Shown: positions 1 through 11,600 of the stretch, in pieces | Position numbering within the stretch: position 1 is the first letter of the stretch | Layout: each line of letters begins with the position of its first letter | Origin: Tyto alba | Lineage: Eukaryota; Chordata; Aves; Strigiformes; Tytonidae | Reading direction: 5' to 3' | Length of the DNA: 64,000 bases | NCBI RefSeq assembly: GCF_018691265.1 | Contig: NW_024881313.1 | Location: forward strand, 9,453,501 to 9,517,500 | Program-made: the position numbers and the translations under genes | Notes under the pieces: generated by a model | Told to the model about the DNA's origin: nothing | Databases searched by the model: none | What the model saw: only the letters and a program-made list of their open reading frames with translations

Positions 1-451
1 GCTGCCAAGTCCACCACTGAACCATGTCCCTAAGTGCCACAGCTACCCGTCTTTTCAATACCTCCAGGGTTGGTGAGTCAAACACTTCCCTGGGCAGCCT
101 GTTCCAGTGCTTGACAATGCTTTCGGTGAAGAAATTTTTCCTAATATCCAACCTAAACCTCCCCTGGTGCAGCTTGAGGCCATTCCCTCTTGTCCTATTA
201 CTTGTTACTTGGGAGAAAAGACTGACACTCACCTCGCTACAACCTCCTTTCAGGTTGCTGTAGAGAGCAATAAGGTCTCCCCTGAGCCTCCTTTTCTCCA
301 GGCTAAACAATACCAGTTCCTTCAGCCGCTCCTCATAAGACTCGTGCTCCAGACCCTTCACCAGCTTTGTTGTCCCTCTCTCGGCACGTACCAGCACCTC
401 AGTGTCTGTCTTGTAGTGAGGGGCCCAAAACTGAACACAGTATTCGAGGTG
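1..451 (-). mobile_element. CR1 LINE fragment, reverse orientation, cut by window edge
   Basis: Read on the minus strand, this matches the downstream part of an avian CR1 element: the end of the reverse-transcriptase region followed by the 3' region. Recognisable blocks on the + strand are TTTTCTCCAGGCTAAACAA near 292-311 (reverse complement of the CR1 'TTGTTCAGCCTGGAGAAAA' block), GGGCAGCCTGTTCCAGTGC near 93-112, and GAGGGGCCCAAAACTGAACA near 418-438. CR1 similarity stops at about 451. The element's 3' tail lies to the left of base 1 and is not seen. The open frames through it are remnants of the LINE or chance, not host genes. Confidence 0.9.
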
Positions 452-3400
452 AATTCTGTAGGGCCAGGAATACAAGTACTGCCTATTCTGCACTGGGATA
501 GTTTTGGACAAGATTTCCTACGTGTGCCAGTGCATTGTTCGGAATTTACTGGAGTTGGATGTATATCTGCAAGCTTTTTATACAGTATCATCTTAACTCT
601 CAGAATGGTCTAAAACATATACTATTAGAATATTAATAAGTGCCAGTAAATCTTATGTTTTTAATGCTAATGCTAGGTCACTAGTAAGCAGTGCTGAATA
701 TTTAACTCCAGGGTTGATGGGATTCTAGTTAAATGCTGGTTTTTCCCAACTAATCACTAGCAAGGAAAGCCCACCACGAATAACAACAAGCTAAACTGCC
801 ATCCACTGCAACTGGCTTTCTGGTTGTGTGGGTTTTTTTGTTTTTTGTTTTTTTTTTTTTTCCCCTCCTCTCTATTACTGTGCTAACCACATACATAAAC
901 AGCTTTGGCATACAATGTGTATGCTAAAATTAGACAGCACATCCTGAATAATTTTCTCTGATCTTCTACCGTACTGCCTAAAAGAACCAAAGAAGTCCCA
1001 ATTAATGTTTTAGAAATAGCTTCAACAAAGGTAGGAAGCAGTTTTGCAGAATTCTCACAGAACTTCAAAAATTATATAAATGAGTATTTTGGACTGGTAT
1101 CTGAGACATCACACAGTAAAATTCCAAAATGGTGCTCTGTAACCTCAAAGCATCCTCAGTCATCTCAGCAAGGCAGTCAGACCTCACAGCCCTCGCAGAA
1201 CACCCAGCCACACAAGTACACCCAGAACACAAGCAACACAAGTGCCTTTGTAGCCCTCCTGACGACAACATGGCGTGACACCTCTATCTTCAGTGCTTTG
1301 ATTGCCTTCAAGACTTCTCTGTTGGTCTTTAAAGTTCTTAACTGTGCAGCTTCTCATTATACTCCAACTCTCAGTAGATGCATTTGCATCAGCTATCCAG
1401 TATCACTAATGTTGTATAGCCCATGCCATTTTGTGTCACAAGGACAAAGGAGAAACAGTAGACAAGAAGAAAGAAAAAATGTAAGCTGTGAAATTATAGA
1501 GACATAAAAGTAAAATCAAAAAACCAGAAATAAGTGCCCCTGTTTTAGCAATCCCATTATGAAACATAACTGTGCGAAAATTAGGGGAAAGCAATGCCTC
1601 GCTTTAGTGGCATTCTTCACACAGAAAAGACTATCTCCTTTCTATCTGACACTCACAGCAGAAGACCTTTATCTAGATTTAAAAGGGAGACATATGAGTT
1701 ATAAAACTTAGTATGGCTGTACCTGACTCCGGAAAACCCTCTCACTTAAAGAAATTCAGAATTATGAGTCAGCTTGCCATGCTCAATGCCCTGGAAAAAA
1801 TAAGTGCCTGGAAGGGAATTAATTGGAATCAGTTTGCAGAGCAGATTGTAAACTAAGCTAGCCAATAGAAAATGCAATTTTCAGCTGTCACTTCCACGGG
1901 AGTTAGGTGTCCAAAGCAGCCCAGTGACCTTTTCCCCTGCCAGTAGAGAATGAAGAGAACGTTCAGAGGTAATTTCTGGGCAGGGATACTGTACTCCAAG
2001 GGACTCCCGTTGTCCCAGAGACTGTCCACCATCAGCACAACATGCCAGTTGTTTCAGTCTTTCTGTGTGCACTTTCTTCTGAGAAGGGCTTCTATGCCCC
2101 AAATCACTCCTCTGCCAGATTTGTGGCAGGATTTTCAATCTAAGCCTTCCATGAGCAAAATGTAACTGCTGGTCCACTGGATATACTGCAATGGAGAGGC
2201 TATTCCACTTGCCTTTTATCTTTTTTTTTACTTTCCTCAAGTTTTGTTGACAACAAAAATGTCCCTTAAAAAAAGACGAGTGTGGCTGGTGCTGTCTTGG
2301 CCTAGGAAAGCCTGTTTGCCTTCAGTGCAGGCGAAGGCTTGTTAAACTGTTCCCTTAGAGAAAGATCAATCCCTTTAGGTCTCAAAATTGTTCTAGGATA
2401 TCTAGATACCTTAGAGCTTTTTTGTAAGCCCAGCAACCAAAATTAATCTCATTGGTTTGTATGAAGAGATACTTTCATCAACAAATCCGGAAGCTTTATA
2501 CCAAGGAAATTATTTTTATCCATGGTTTACTCACGGAATTCTAAAAGCACAGAATGGCAGTAGTAGAATTAAAATTAAGAACTACTGACTCTCAAATCTA
2601 TGCCTAAATAGCATGACTCCCTGCAATTAGAAAGAAAAAAAAAAAAAAAAAAAAGAGTGGATTTAAAGATATTTTAATAAAATAGTTCTAAAAACATTTA
2701 AAATATTTAAATATATGCAGTGAAGTTTGAGACTGAGAAGAATTTTTTTAAGTGCCTGAAAACTGGTATGTTAAATGATCCTACATTTTTGCTTGACTGG
2801 GAGACTCGCAGAATACAATGATTGTTTCCATGTTCAATCAGAAATTTTAAAATAACTTCTTATTCCAAATTTTGGCTGAAAAGAGGGATGTTTTTCAGAG
2901 AGAGAACACACTCTCCCTCAGCCCGTGCTTTATCAAAGTGAATCTGGTCACTCTTCTTGAAAGATGTCTCCATATTTAATACTAACTTTTGAGGCAAACA
3001 ATTTTTAAATGGCAACTTTTTTTTATTCTCTCAGCCTTACAAACTTAAGAACTTCCTTTATATCTCCTTTTGAGAGGGCAGATAGTTTACTATAAGAACA
3101 TACAAGAAAAACTGGAAGTTGAATTGAATCCAAGCCCATACTGTGAGAATGTATTTTCATATTTATATGACAAAGACACAACTTACACAAATAAGCAATT
3201 TTAATTGAAAAATGCTGACAAAATCCTAACTATGTGGACTGTGCAATCTGTTTTTTATTTTGGACATAAAAGAGTCTTAATTTTATAGAAAAGACTCGAT
3301 GGGACTATGTATTATTCAAAGGTCTCAATTGTCAATATAAATATTATGATCTTGTTCAACACTAAGGAGATTGTATTCATTTTGGCAATATTCAAAATGC

Positions 3401-5139
3401 AGTCAACCATAGATTATGAATGCCTTTAGTCACTGTGCAATGGTGCATAAAGCCAATCAATTATCCTTTTTGGCCAGACTTATCTGGCACTGAGACTGGA
3501 AACCTGTTCTATTGTGAATTGTATGCACCTCAAAAATACATACAAGCTATTTTTTCGTTTCTGTTTGCTTAATTAGTATACATGACATTCCTAGTTGTAC
3601 TGGGCATGGGAATCTTTACCATCCAATTTTCACATATGTGTCCTACTTTTATGAAATTTATCTGGGAATTAAATAAACCCAGTTTATCCCTCTTTAGAAC
3701 CCTGTTGTATGTATCTTCTTGTCTCAGTCTCATGTGGTACCTCACCACATTATTAATCAACATGGTCAGCATGGAACTCATCATCGTGTGGCATACCATG
3801 AAATTTTTGCAGCATTTTGAACTCCACATTAAAGTAAGGGACTAAATGTGTTTGCAGTACAGTTCCTTGAATAATTACTCAAATTATTCCACCAGTACAG
3901 GTCAGTTTGGATCTTTGCCACCCCTGCTATTTGTAATCCTGATCAGAAATAGACAATTATGACTAACTGTGCATCCTGTCAATCTGCTCATATGAAACTC
4001 AGCAGTATCAAGGAATTTCCTTGAATTCTATACATTGGCCTCTCACAGAGGAACAAAGAAGCCAGATAAAGAGGTTGTATTCTCTGAGCTTCCTGCAGAT
4101 CACTCTGCTTTACTCAAAATGTCAAAACCCCTCTTCTTGGCTAAATAAGCCATTTGTTTAAGACTTGATTCCAATCAGTAATCCAGTTCACCATTACATT
4201 AAAAATGGCACATCCTATTTTATCACAACTGTAAGGCACTGAAGTTTTCTCCACATTCCTTAGTATATGTTGCATTTAGAGGATGCTCTCTTCAATCCTA
4301 CTATTACTGTCTTGACAGTTTAGTCATTGTTATTCATGAGGACTTCTTGATGCTTATCTGCAAGTTGTTCAAAGAAGATCACATATCGATGACCTTGAAA
4401 TGAGAATGAATGAGGCCTTTGTGTTCTAAGAATCAGTAACAGTCAGCACAATGCTTGTATTTTTCTTCTGGGAGAAAAGAAGGTAGCTACCTGAGGCCAT
4501 AAGCTTTTGTACTTCTACATAATACTTGTTACTAATGCAAAATTAAACTTCTAACATATGAGGTAGAAAAAGCACCCCTCGAATGAAAGCAAAGGAAAGT
4601 TTTCAAAAGCAGTGTTCAGCCTAAGTTGCTAGAGCAGGAGAAATACTGAGTGTCAGTGAAGGCAGTGAATATATATGATTCAGAGTCTTTGAGGAAAACT
4701 TTAAAGACATTCCAGAAGAGCCTAACATAATTAAAAGAGCTGTAGACAGATAAATGCATTAAAGGAATAACCAAATAGCACATTAGAGGCAAGTGTAAGT
4801 ATTACTGAAGCACAGCCTGCTATAGCAAAAATAAGGTACTCCTCAACATTTTACATTTGAAGTTAATGAATAGCATTATGTATAAAATAGTAGGTTGAAA
4901 TTAAAAAGGAGGAAAATCAAACTGTATTCTCCAGAATAAATTTTTTTGAACACTTAGGAATAAGAAATAAGGAAAAATAACCTGTCTTACTAGAAAAACA
5001 ACTATTAGATTGATAATATGGAAATCTTCGATTTTCCTTTCACCAGTTGGATCCCAGAATCTTGAGATTTGAGAAGTTCTCAAAAATGTCTTGGCATTCT
5101 GTGTAACAACATGCAGCTCTAAGGGCAAGTTAAATAAAT
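452..5139. other. Intergenic AT-rich DNA, no gene seen
   Basis: I see no recognisable exon, RNA gene or young repeat here. There is a T-rich stretch at about 834-861 and a 20-A run at 2635-2654. The interval 3569-3845 is open on both strands for about 86 codons, but neither translation resembles a family I know. Confidence 0.6.
2635..2654 (+). repeat. Poly-A tract (20 A)
   Basis: An uninterrupted run of A in intergenic DNA. No retrocopy body was recognised upstream of it. Confidence 0.9.
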
Positions 5140-5660
5140 AAGGGATTGAGCAGCTGCCTTATAAGGAGAGACTAAAAAGGTTGAGAATCCTCAGCAGTGA
5201 AAGGAGGCGGCCAGGGAGAAAAGTGAAGAAGGGTTACAAAGTCATTAAAATAGTGGATAAGGTGAAGGCAGAACTTCTGTTCACTCTATCCTGTAATACG
5301 AGAACTTGATAAAAATAATAGAACATCAGCTTGAAACAGATAAAACAAAGCATTCCTTTAAACAGAAGGTAGTGCTCTTCTGGCACTTGTTATTACATAA
5401 GATTGTAGAGGCAAACTGTGCCAACAGGTTCAAAAAGGGATTAGACAAATAGATGGACAACATCGCCATAGGGCAGGGATGTACCCCTGGCATCCCTAAC
5501 ACAACAACGTATTGTGGAAAGTGAAAGAGGAATGGACCTCTGGAAACAGCTGGGCTTGTTATTCTCTGTGAGTAGCCTCTCCTATTGCCACTGCTGGAGA
5601 CAGAAAACTGGGCTGGATAGACCACCAGTCTGAGCCAGTAAAGCCTTTCTTACGTTCTTA
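5140..5660 (+). mobile_element. Old, degraded CR1/L3-type LINE 3' end
   Basis: The forward strand matches, with heavy decay, the 3' region of an old amniote CR1 lineage of the L3/turtle-like type. Diagnostic blocks are GAGCAGCTGCCTTATAAGGA near 5148, TGTTCACTCTATCCTGTAA near 5278, CAACAGGTTCAAAAAGGGAT near 5422, and a closing GGGCTGGATAGACCACCAG near 5610 followed by CTTACGTTCTTA, the usual end of this lineage. It is far more diverged than the CR1 copies at 1-451 and 6396-7080, so it predates them. The family assignment is from memory of the consensus. Confidence 0.7.
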
Positions 5661-6395
5661 AAATAAAATTAAGAACTCTACTTAAATGCAAGCATCAATC
5701 TGATAGGCATTCATAATCATAAACATTAATGTAAAGCTTAAATAGTTACATTTGTTGTTAAAATAACTTAAGAAATCAGTGTTACTTATCTTGGCCTCAT
5801 AAAAGTTGAAATTGGGTGTGCCTAGTAAAAACAATTTCAGTAAATTATGTCCTCTCTTTACAGGAATACTTCTGCTTTCTGAATTACAAGAATTTGTGGT
5901 AACTTTGTTTTAAATACACAGCTTGTATATTTTAAGATTCTATATTTTATCATATAAGGTGAAAGTACTACATGGTTGTATGTGCTTACAAATTTATAGC
6001 TAGGCTTAACCTAGAAACCAGCATACAGCAATGTATTATAGCTCATTTGAAATATACTGGTGTTGATAATATTTCCCAACACACTATTTTTACATATAAG
6101 ATGTAGAAAAGTCCAGGCTACAAAACTCATTTTGTTGGCATGAAAAGGGGATGATTGTGCGAGGTTTTGTTGAGGATAAGCTCGCAAAAGATGTATAAAC
6201 TTTCAGCACATCAGCTATAATTATACACAGATGCAATTCTCTATTCTCTGTCTCCATTCTTTTTTAATTTTTTAAAAAACACCCTATTTCTCTATTTGCT
6301 TGCTTCATGAGAAATATAAAAGTAGCAGACAAAATGCTTTTTTCAAACAAATGTATAACGTACATATCAGTAATATTGTCTTCAGTAGAATACAC
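5661..6395. other. Intergenic AT-rich DNA, no gene seen
   Basis: Unique-looking AT-rich sequence between two LINE fragments. No exon, RNA gene or regulatory site can be supported. Confidence 0.6.
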
Positions 6396-7080
6396 TGCCG
6401 TGTTCCTCAGGGGTCGGTGTTGGGACCGGCGCTGTTTAACATCTTTGCTGGGGACACGGACAGTGGCACTGAGTGCACCCTCAGCAAGTTTGCTGGTGAC
6501 CCCGAGCTGTGCGGTGCGGTCGCCGTGCTGGAGGGCAGGGATGCATCCAGAGGGGCCTGGACAGGCTGGAGAGGTGGGGCTGTGTGAACCTCATGGAGTT
6601 CAACAAGGCCAAGGGCAAGGTCCTGCCCCTGGGTCGGGGCAATCCCAAGCACAGATACAGGCTGGGCCATGTGTTGGGGGCAGCCCTGGGGAGAAGGACT
6701 TGGGGGTATTAGTGGATGGAAAAATGACTATGAGCCAGCAATGTGCACTTGCAGCCCAGAAAGCCACCCGTGTCCTGGGCTGCATGAAAAAAAACCATGA
6801 CCAGCAGGCTGAGGGAGGTGATTCTCCCCTGCTACTCCACTCTTGTGAGACCCCACCTGGAGTATTGTGTCCAGCCCTGGGGCCCCCTATATCGGAAGGC
6901 CATAGACCTGCTGGAGTGAGACCAGAGGAGGTCCACAAAGGTGCTCAGGGGGCTGGAGCACCTTCCCTATGAGGACAGGCTGAGAGTTGGGGTTGTTCAG
7001 CCTGGAGAAGAGAAAGCTCCGGGGAGACCTTATAGCGGCCTGCCAGTACTTAAAGGGGGTACAGGGAAGGTGGGGAGAAA
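6396..7080 (+). mobile_element. CR1 LINE fragment, forward, reverse-transcriptase end without 3' tail
   Basis: GC-rich forward-strand CR1 covering the C-terminal part of the reverse-transcriptase frame. Blocks include CAGGGGTCGGTGTTGGGACC near 6408, CTCATGGAGTTCAACAAGGC near 6591, GAGAAGGACTTGGGGGTATT near 6690, and TTGTTCAGCCTGGAGAAGAG near 6993. The reading frame is broken by frameshifts and deletions: the 'CATCAACGACCTGGACAG' block is shortened near 6445, and several frames are only partly open (6300-6587, 6307-6972, 6509-6712). It is therefore not a working element. Similarity ends around 7080, before the untranslated region and 3' tail that CR1 inserts normally keep. Confidence 0.92.
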
Positions 7081-7145
7081 AAAGCATGTTTTGAAAGCAT
7101 TTTTTTCTTTTTTTTTTTTTTTCAAAAAAAAAGCATGTTTTGAAA
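7078..7145 (+). repeat. 19-bp direct repeats flanking a T-rich run
   Basis: The sequence AAAAAAGCATGTTTTGAAA occurs exactly at 7078-7096 and again at 7127-7145, 49 bp apart. A T-rich spacer lies between them. It directly abuts the broken end of the CR1 copy at 6396-7080. It could be a target-site duplication around a minimal antisense poly-A insert, or a simple local tandem duplication. Confidence 0.85.
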
Positions 7146-7550
7146 ATTAATTATTCTGGACTCTGTTTTACTAAGGAGAAAAGTTTTGATCCAGGACTTT
7201 ATACTTAGCTACTGAATTACAGAGGTTAGATCCAATCTTCGAGCATACAGGAGCCTGGCCCATCTGTGTTTCCATTTTGAAGTTCACTTTGCTGAATGGA
7301 CTAAAGTTTCCAGTCAGATTCACAAAGCCCATCGAGGTAGTCTCTGCTCTGTGGGTAGGTTCAGGTGAGCCACATGAATGATGTCTGCATTAGTAAGTAT
7401 TGCGGGCTAGTAGGAAAGATTTGTGGCCTGAAAGAGTTCGTGCTGAGAGCTTAACATCCCCACCACACATTTCAGAGAGGTTTACTTAGGGGTATTTCTA
7501 GCCTGGTCCTGTGGCTGGAGAGCATTAGGTGTGCTTTTGGAGCATACAAA

Positions 7551-7652
7551 ATCATAGAATCATAGAATGCTTTGGGTTGGAATATTATCTAATTAAAGAT
7601 CATCTAGTTCCAACCCCCATGGTGTGGGCAGGGAACCCCTCTTCTAGTTCGA
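7551..7652 (-). mobile_element. CR1 3' tail fragment, reverse orientation
   Basis: ATCATAGAATCATAGAATG followed by TTTGGGTTGGAA and GATCATCTAGTTCCAACCCC is the reverse complement of the extreme 3' end of avian CR1, including its terminal repeat of the ATTCTATG type. Only about 100 bp remain, with a small insertion near 7584-7594. It lies in the opposite orientation to the tail-less CR1 about 470 bp upstream. Confidence 0.9.
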
Positions 7653-7961
7653 TTTAATCCAAAAGCAACCTAGTTCCTATGCTTTGAGATTGCTTTGTGA
7701 TGTGAATAAAAGCATGATAAATACTCTAGAAGCACATGCTAAAATGCTAATGGTGAAGGGTAGCCACAGGTATCATCAACATTCAAAATCAGTTACATTT
7801 CAGTACTTTAAGCACAAAGATCGTTCATGGTCTAAGTTACTTAGAGACCATGCTTGTGAAGGATTTTTATCAGAACAGTACTTCTAACTTCCCTTTAGTA
7901 TGAGACTAGATAAGGCTAGAGAAACCATAAGCTAGCTGAACAAGTATGAACTTCGTAGAAC

Positions 7962-7990
<29 letters not shown>
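7962..7990 (+). repeat. Poly-A tract (29 A)
   Basis: The longest A run in the window. The preceding sequence contains no recognisable LINE or retrocopy body. Confidence 0.9.
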
Positions 7991-7995
<5 letters not shown>

Positions 7996-8650
7996 TTTGT
8001 TTGCAAATATAAATATTTGCTTTAACTACATTTATCCACCAGATGGTGTCCCACAACATATGCTTTAGGAGCTGCCTGAAAGAATGAGAAATGGTTCTAC
8101 ATCTATTTCACAGACACCAGCACTGGCTTTTTGAAACTCACAAATATTTTTCAATATTTGAATGCTCAAGGACACATTTAAAATTTTATTAAAATGCTAT
8201 ATCTGGAAAAATAATGGTGCTCTTTATTGCTGCATTACATTTTGCCTGTTTTGTCTTCCAGTAAGCCATGGAGGCAGGAAGCTCTCAAGTGTCCTTGTTT
8301 TATTAACAGTGTAGAAAAACTGGATAGTTTAGAGAATATTGACACTAAACTAATCAATTCAAGCTGGTTTAGAAAATGTCAGACTTATATAAATAGAAAA
8401 TATTCAACAGTCTGCGCAATGACAAAATTTTGAAAAAGGGAGGCCACTAAAAAGTGGAAAATAGATCCTTTTGATTAATGACTTAGTAGCAGAAGAATGT
8501 TGCCCATATCCATCTGTGTCCCAGACAAAGTGAAAGAGATGGTTTATCTCCTGCCAGGACAAAAGCCAGCACAAAAGGAAGATCTTACAATGGACAATTC
8601 TGGTGAATCTTCATGTATGGTACCCCATGGAGTCTGTAGTAACAATAGGG

Positions 8651-8690
8651 AAAGAAAATGTGACAGAATATGTAAAGAAAATGTGACAGA
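8651..8690 (+). repeat. Small tandem duplication, period 23 bp
   Basis: AAAGAAAATGTGACAGA occurs at 8651-8667 and again at 8674-8690. Confidence 0.85.
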
Positions 8691-11600
8691 CTGAAAAAAA
8701 AAAAAACCTCACAGAAAGCCAAAAGATGAGAATTTAAGTTTTTTACTGAATAGGGCTACAGGTATGTTTTTGAGTGGAATCTGGTTCTGTGTTTACAAAA
8801 GTATACAATATTACTTTAAATTCTTTACTAGCAGAGTAGTAAGACGAGAAAACAAATAGAAAATACATATAGAATCTATGGTCCCTTTAGTGTGTCATTC
8901 ATTATGCATCTGTTGACTAAGTGGAAAGAGCTCATGGCAATAGGCTATATTACTATGTACAAAATGCTTCATAACTTCTTGATATTTAAGCCAACACTTC
9001 CAATACTTCTTCAAAATCAGGAGTCGAAAGCAGGTTCTTAAAGAAATGGTCCGATTCTCAGTTGTACCAAGTGCCCAACCATATCTGCTAAGTCAGTAAG
9101 AACTACAGTGTTCAATATTTTGATAGAACTTAGAGATGTCTGCAGACTTTTCCCCTCATCTTTGCCACTGCTCTCACTAGTATATTCTCTCCTGCTGCTT
9201 CCTCTTTCCTCTGCACTATGAGAACTGTTGCAAACAGGCAATTTCTGTGTTGGGCAAGTGGGTACATAATCACGGGTAAAGAAATGTTGTCCCCGTACCA
9301 TCCCACACTCACAGCTGTGACTGATTCAGTTAACTTTGAAGAGTGCCAGTGTTTCTGTTCCTAGGGTCCTTTACAGCATCTGCTTTGGATGAGGAGGAAG
9401 GTTCTGGAGCTACCACAGTTCAGGAGGTGGCTTCACTGCTCCACGGCCTCCCTCTGCTGCTGCCCTGGGCATATCAGTCCTTCTCCCAGCAGACATTCCC
9501 TCAGCACAGCTCTGTGCCTTGGCCCCATCCATCTTTTAGCCACTTCCCAAGCAGCATGATTCATGGGGAGTGACCTCCTATGTGGAGAACTGGTCCGGAA
9601 TGACAAACAAGTTACACAAACAGCAAAAAAACCCAAGAACTCAGGCTTCTTTTGGCTTTAAGTAATAGATTTATATGAAATGGTTAAAGTAGAGCTTGTA
9701 ATTTGATTTAAAAGTGATTAATAACGATGTGCAGTTATTTGGAACCTTTTTTAATAGTATACTCCATCTTTTTATTCACTATATTCTGTCTCCAATTTCC
9801 TAATTAGTTTCCATTCTTTGTATTTAATCCTTGTTTATTAGTAAAAGTTGGGGTTTTTTTTTACTCCTCAGTGACTTCTACAGCACTTATGAAACATGAG
9901 GAGCAACTATACGTACCCTTAAGTGGTTTAAAATGTCAGCATTCACTGCCTTTATTCCTTGGTATGCACCTGGACTGTAGCTCTCCGCTGGTATGTGGGG
10001 CATCAGTATAATTGCTAAGGCCTTCTGCAGATTCAGGAGTTTGCCCTGATGAAATACAGAAGATACACCTCTAGGGGATGGAAATTTTGGTCTGAAACCA
10101 CAATACTTGCCTGAACACGTAACCTTGCCCCCAGTTCACATCAGATGACACCAACCTTCATCCCACAAGTTCTAGGAACACATTAGTTACATGTCCATGA
10201 AAAAAACAACCTCCTGATTTGTGTCTAGCTTTAGAATCAAAGACAATGTCTATATTACTTCTTCATAAACCAATACATTTCAATGAAATCAGTCTAATGA
10301 TTCTGGAATTTCTACTGTAAGATGTTTCTAGAGAGAATGCATAATCGGACTGTGCAGAGGTATAAATGGCCAGTATCCAAAGAAAAATCATCAGCCTGAA
10401 ACAAGCACAGTTCTTGTTATATGATCTTTATATGTCAAAAAAAAAACAGAGGGAAGATGGGTCCACATCAACTAATTAATTTTCCAGAAGTATCTAGTTG
10501 CATGATGAAGCAAAGTTTGTAAAAGGTGAAGGCCCATATAACTGTTTTTATTAAGGTATTCTTCACTTTGATACTACTAAGAATTTGACAGCACTGTTCT
10601 TAAATTAGATTTTTGTCATGAATGCCTTGATGTTTGGTACTCTGTGTATACTAGGCCCCATACCATATTCTTAGAGACAAAAATAACTCCTCTGTGTTCA
10701 AGCTGAGTAGCTTGGTAGCTGTCTGAGAAACTGAACAGTGATAAATGAGAGAGAAATAAAAGAAGACTTAGAGATTACTGAAACCTAGTGTGCCTGTACC
10801 TCTACAAGAGAAAGTACCGGGTAGTATTATAGATGAGAAATCCTTCTGTAGCTGAAGAATGAAAGCCCAAACCTTCAGACTACAGATAAGACATACATTC
10901 GTAATAACAAGGGTGAATGTCCAAATTAGTAGAAGAGTTGGATTCTGCATCTGCTGAAGTCTTCCTTCTCATTTCAGTGCCTTTCTGAAACGCATTCTTT
11001 AGTCAAATAGAGGTTATGAAGTTCAGTACAAAAGTACCTGGATGTATTGTATATAATCATCTAGCAATTTCCCCTGGCTTTCCAATAATAAGAAAGCTTT
11101 GGGAAATTCAGTAAAATTGGACCTATGCTCTGTTTACTCTTCCATTTAAAAGAGAGTAACACATAATATTTAAATACTTTTCATGTGTGCATCAAATATT
11201 TTGCCATAACAGTAGCCTTTAGAATGAGTAATTTGCATAATTTTTTGTGGCTTCCATAGTCTCAGATTCTTAGCGCCTTGCTTTAGTGGCTGTCTTTTTC
11301 AGACAAATGCAAGAACTGATAGAAACTAAGCCATCCTCATGAACTAACTAAAGTGGACAGCTGATTTTCTTTGGCTCTTTTAAAGACTTCAGCCAAAATC
11401 AGTTTTCTTTATGTTTCTCCTGCAAACACAATGTCAGAAACAAAAAGTTGCATTCCAAACCCTTAAAAAGAAATAGAGTATTTTCCTTATGTTTTTCTAA
11501 ACAGTTATCCTCAAAACAAAGAAATACTATATAAAAGACTTCTCAGCCTGTGGCACAGAGCAACACACAGCTTGGCCAGCAGTCCGTGTGTGGAAATGAA

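Noticed and set aside
6307..6972. A 221-codon frame as a host gene
   Set aside because: The sequence is CR1 reverse-transcriptase DNA read in a mixed frame with indels. It is a transposon remnant.
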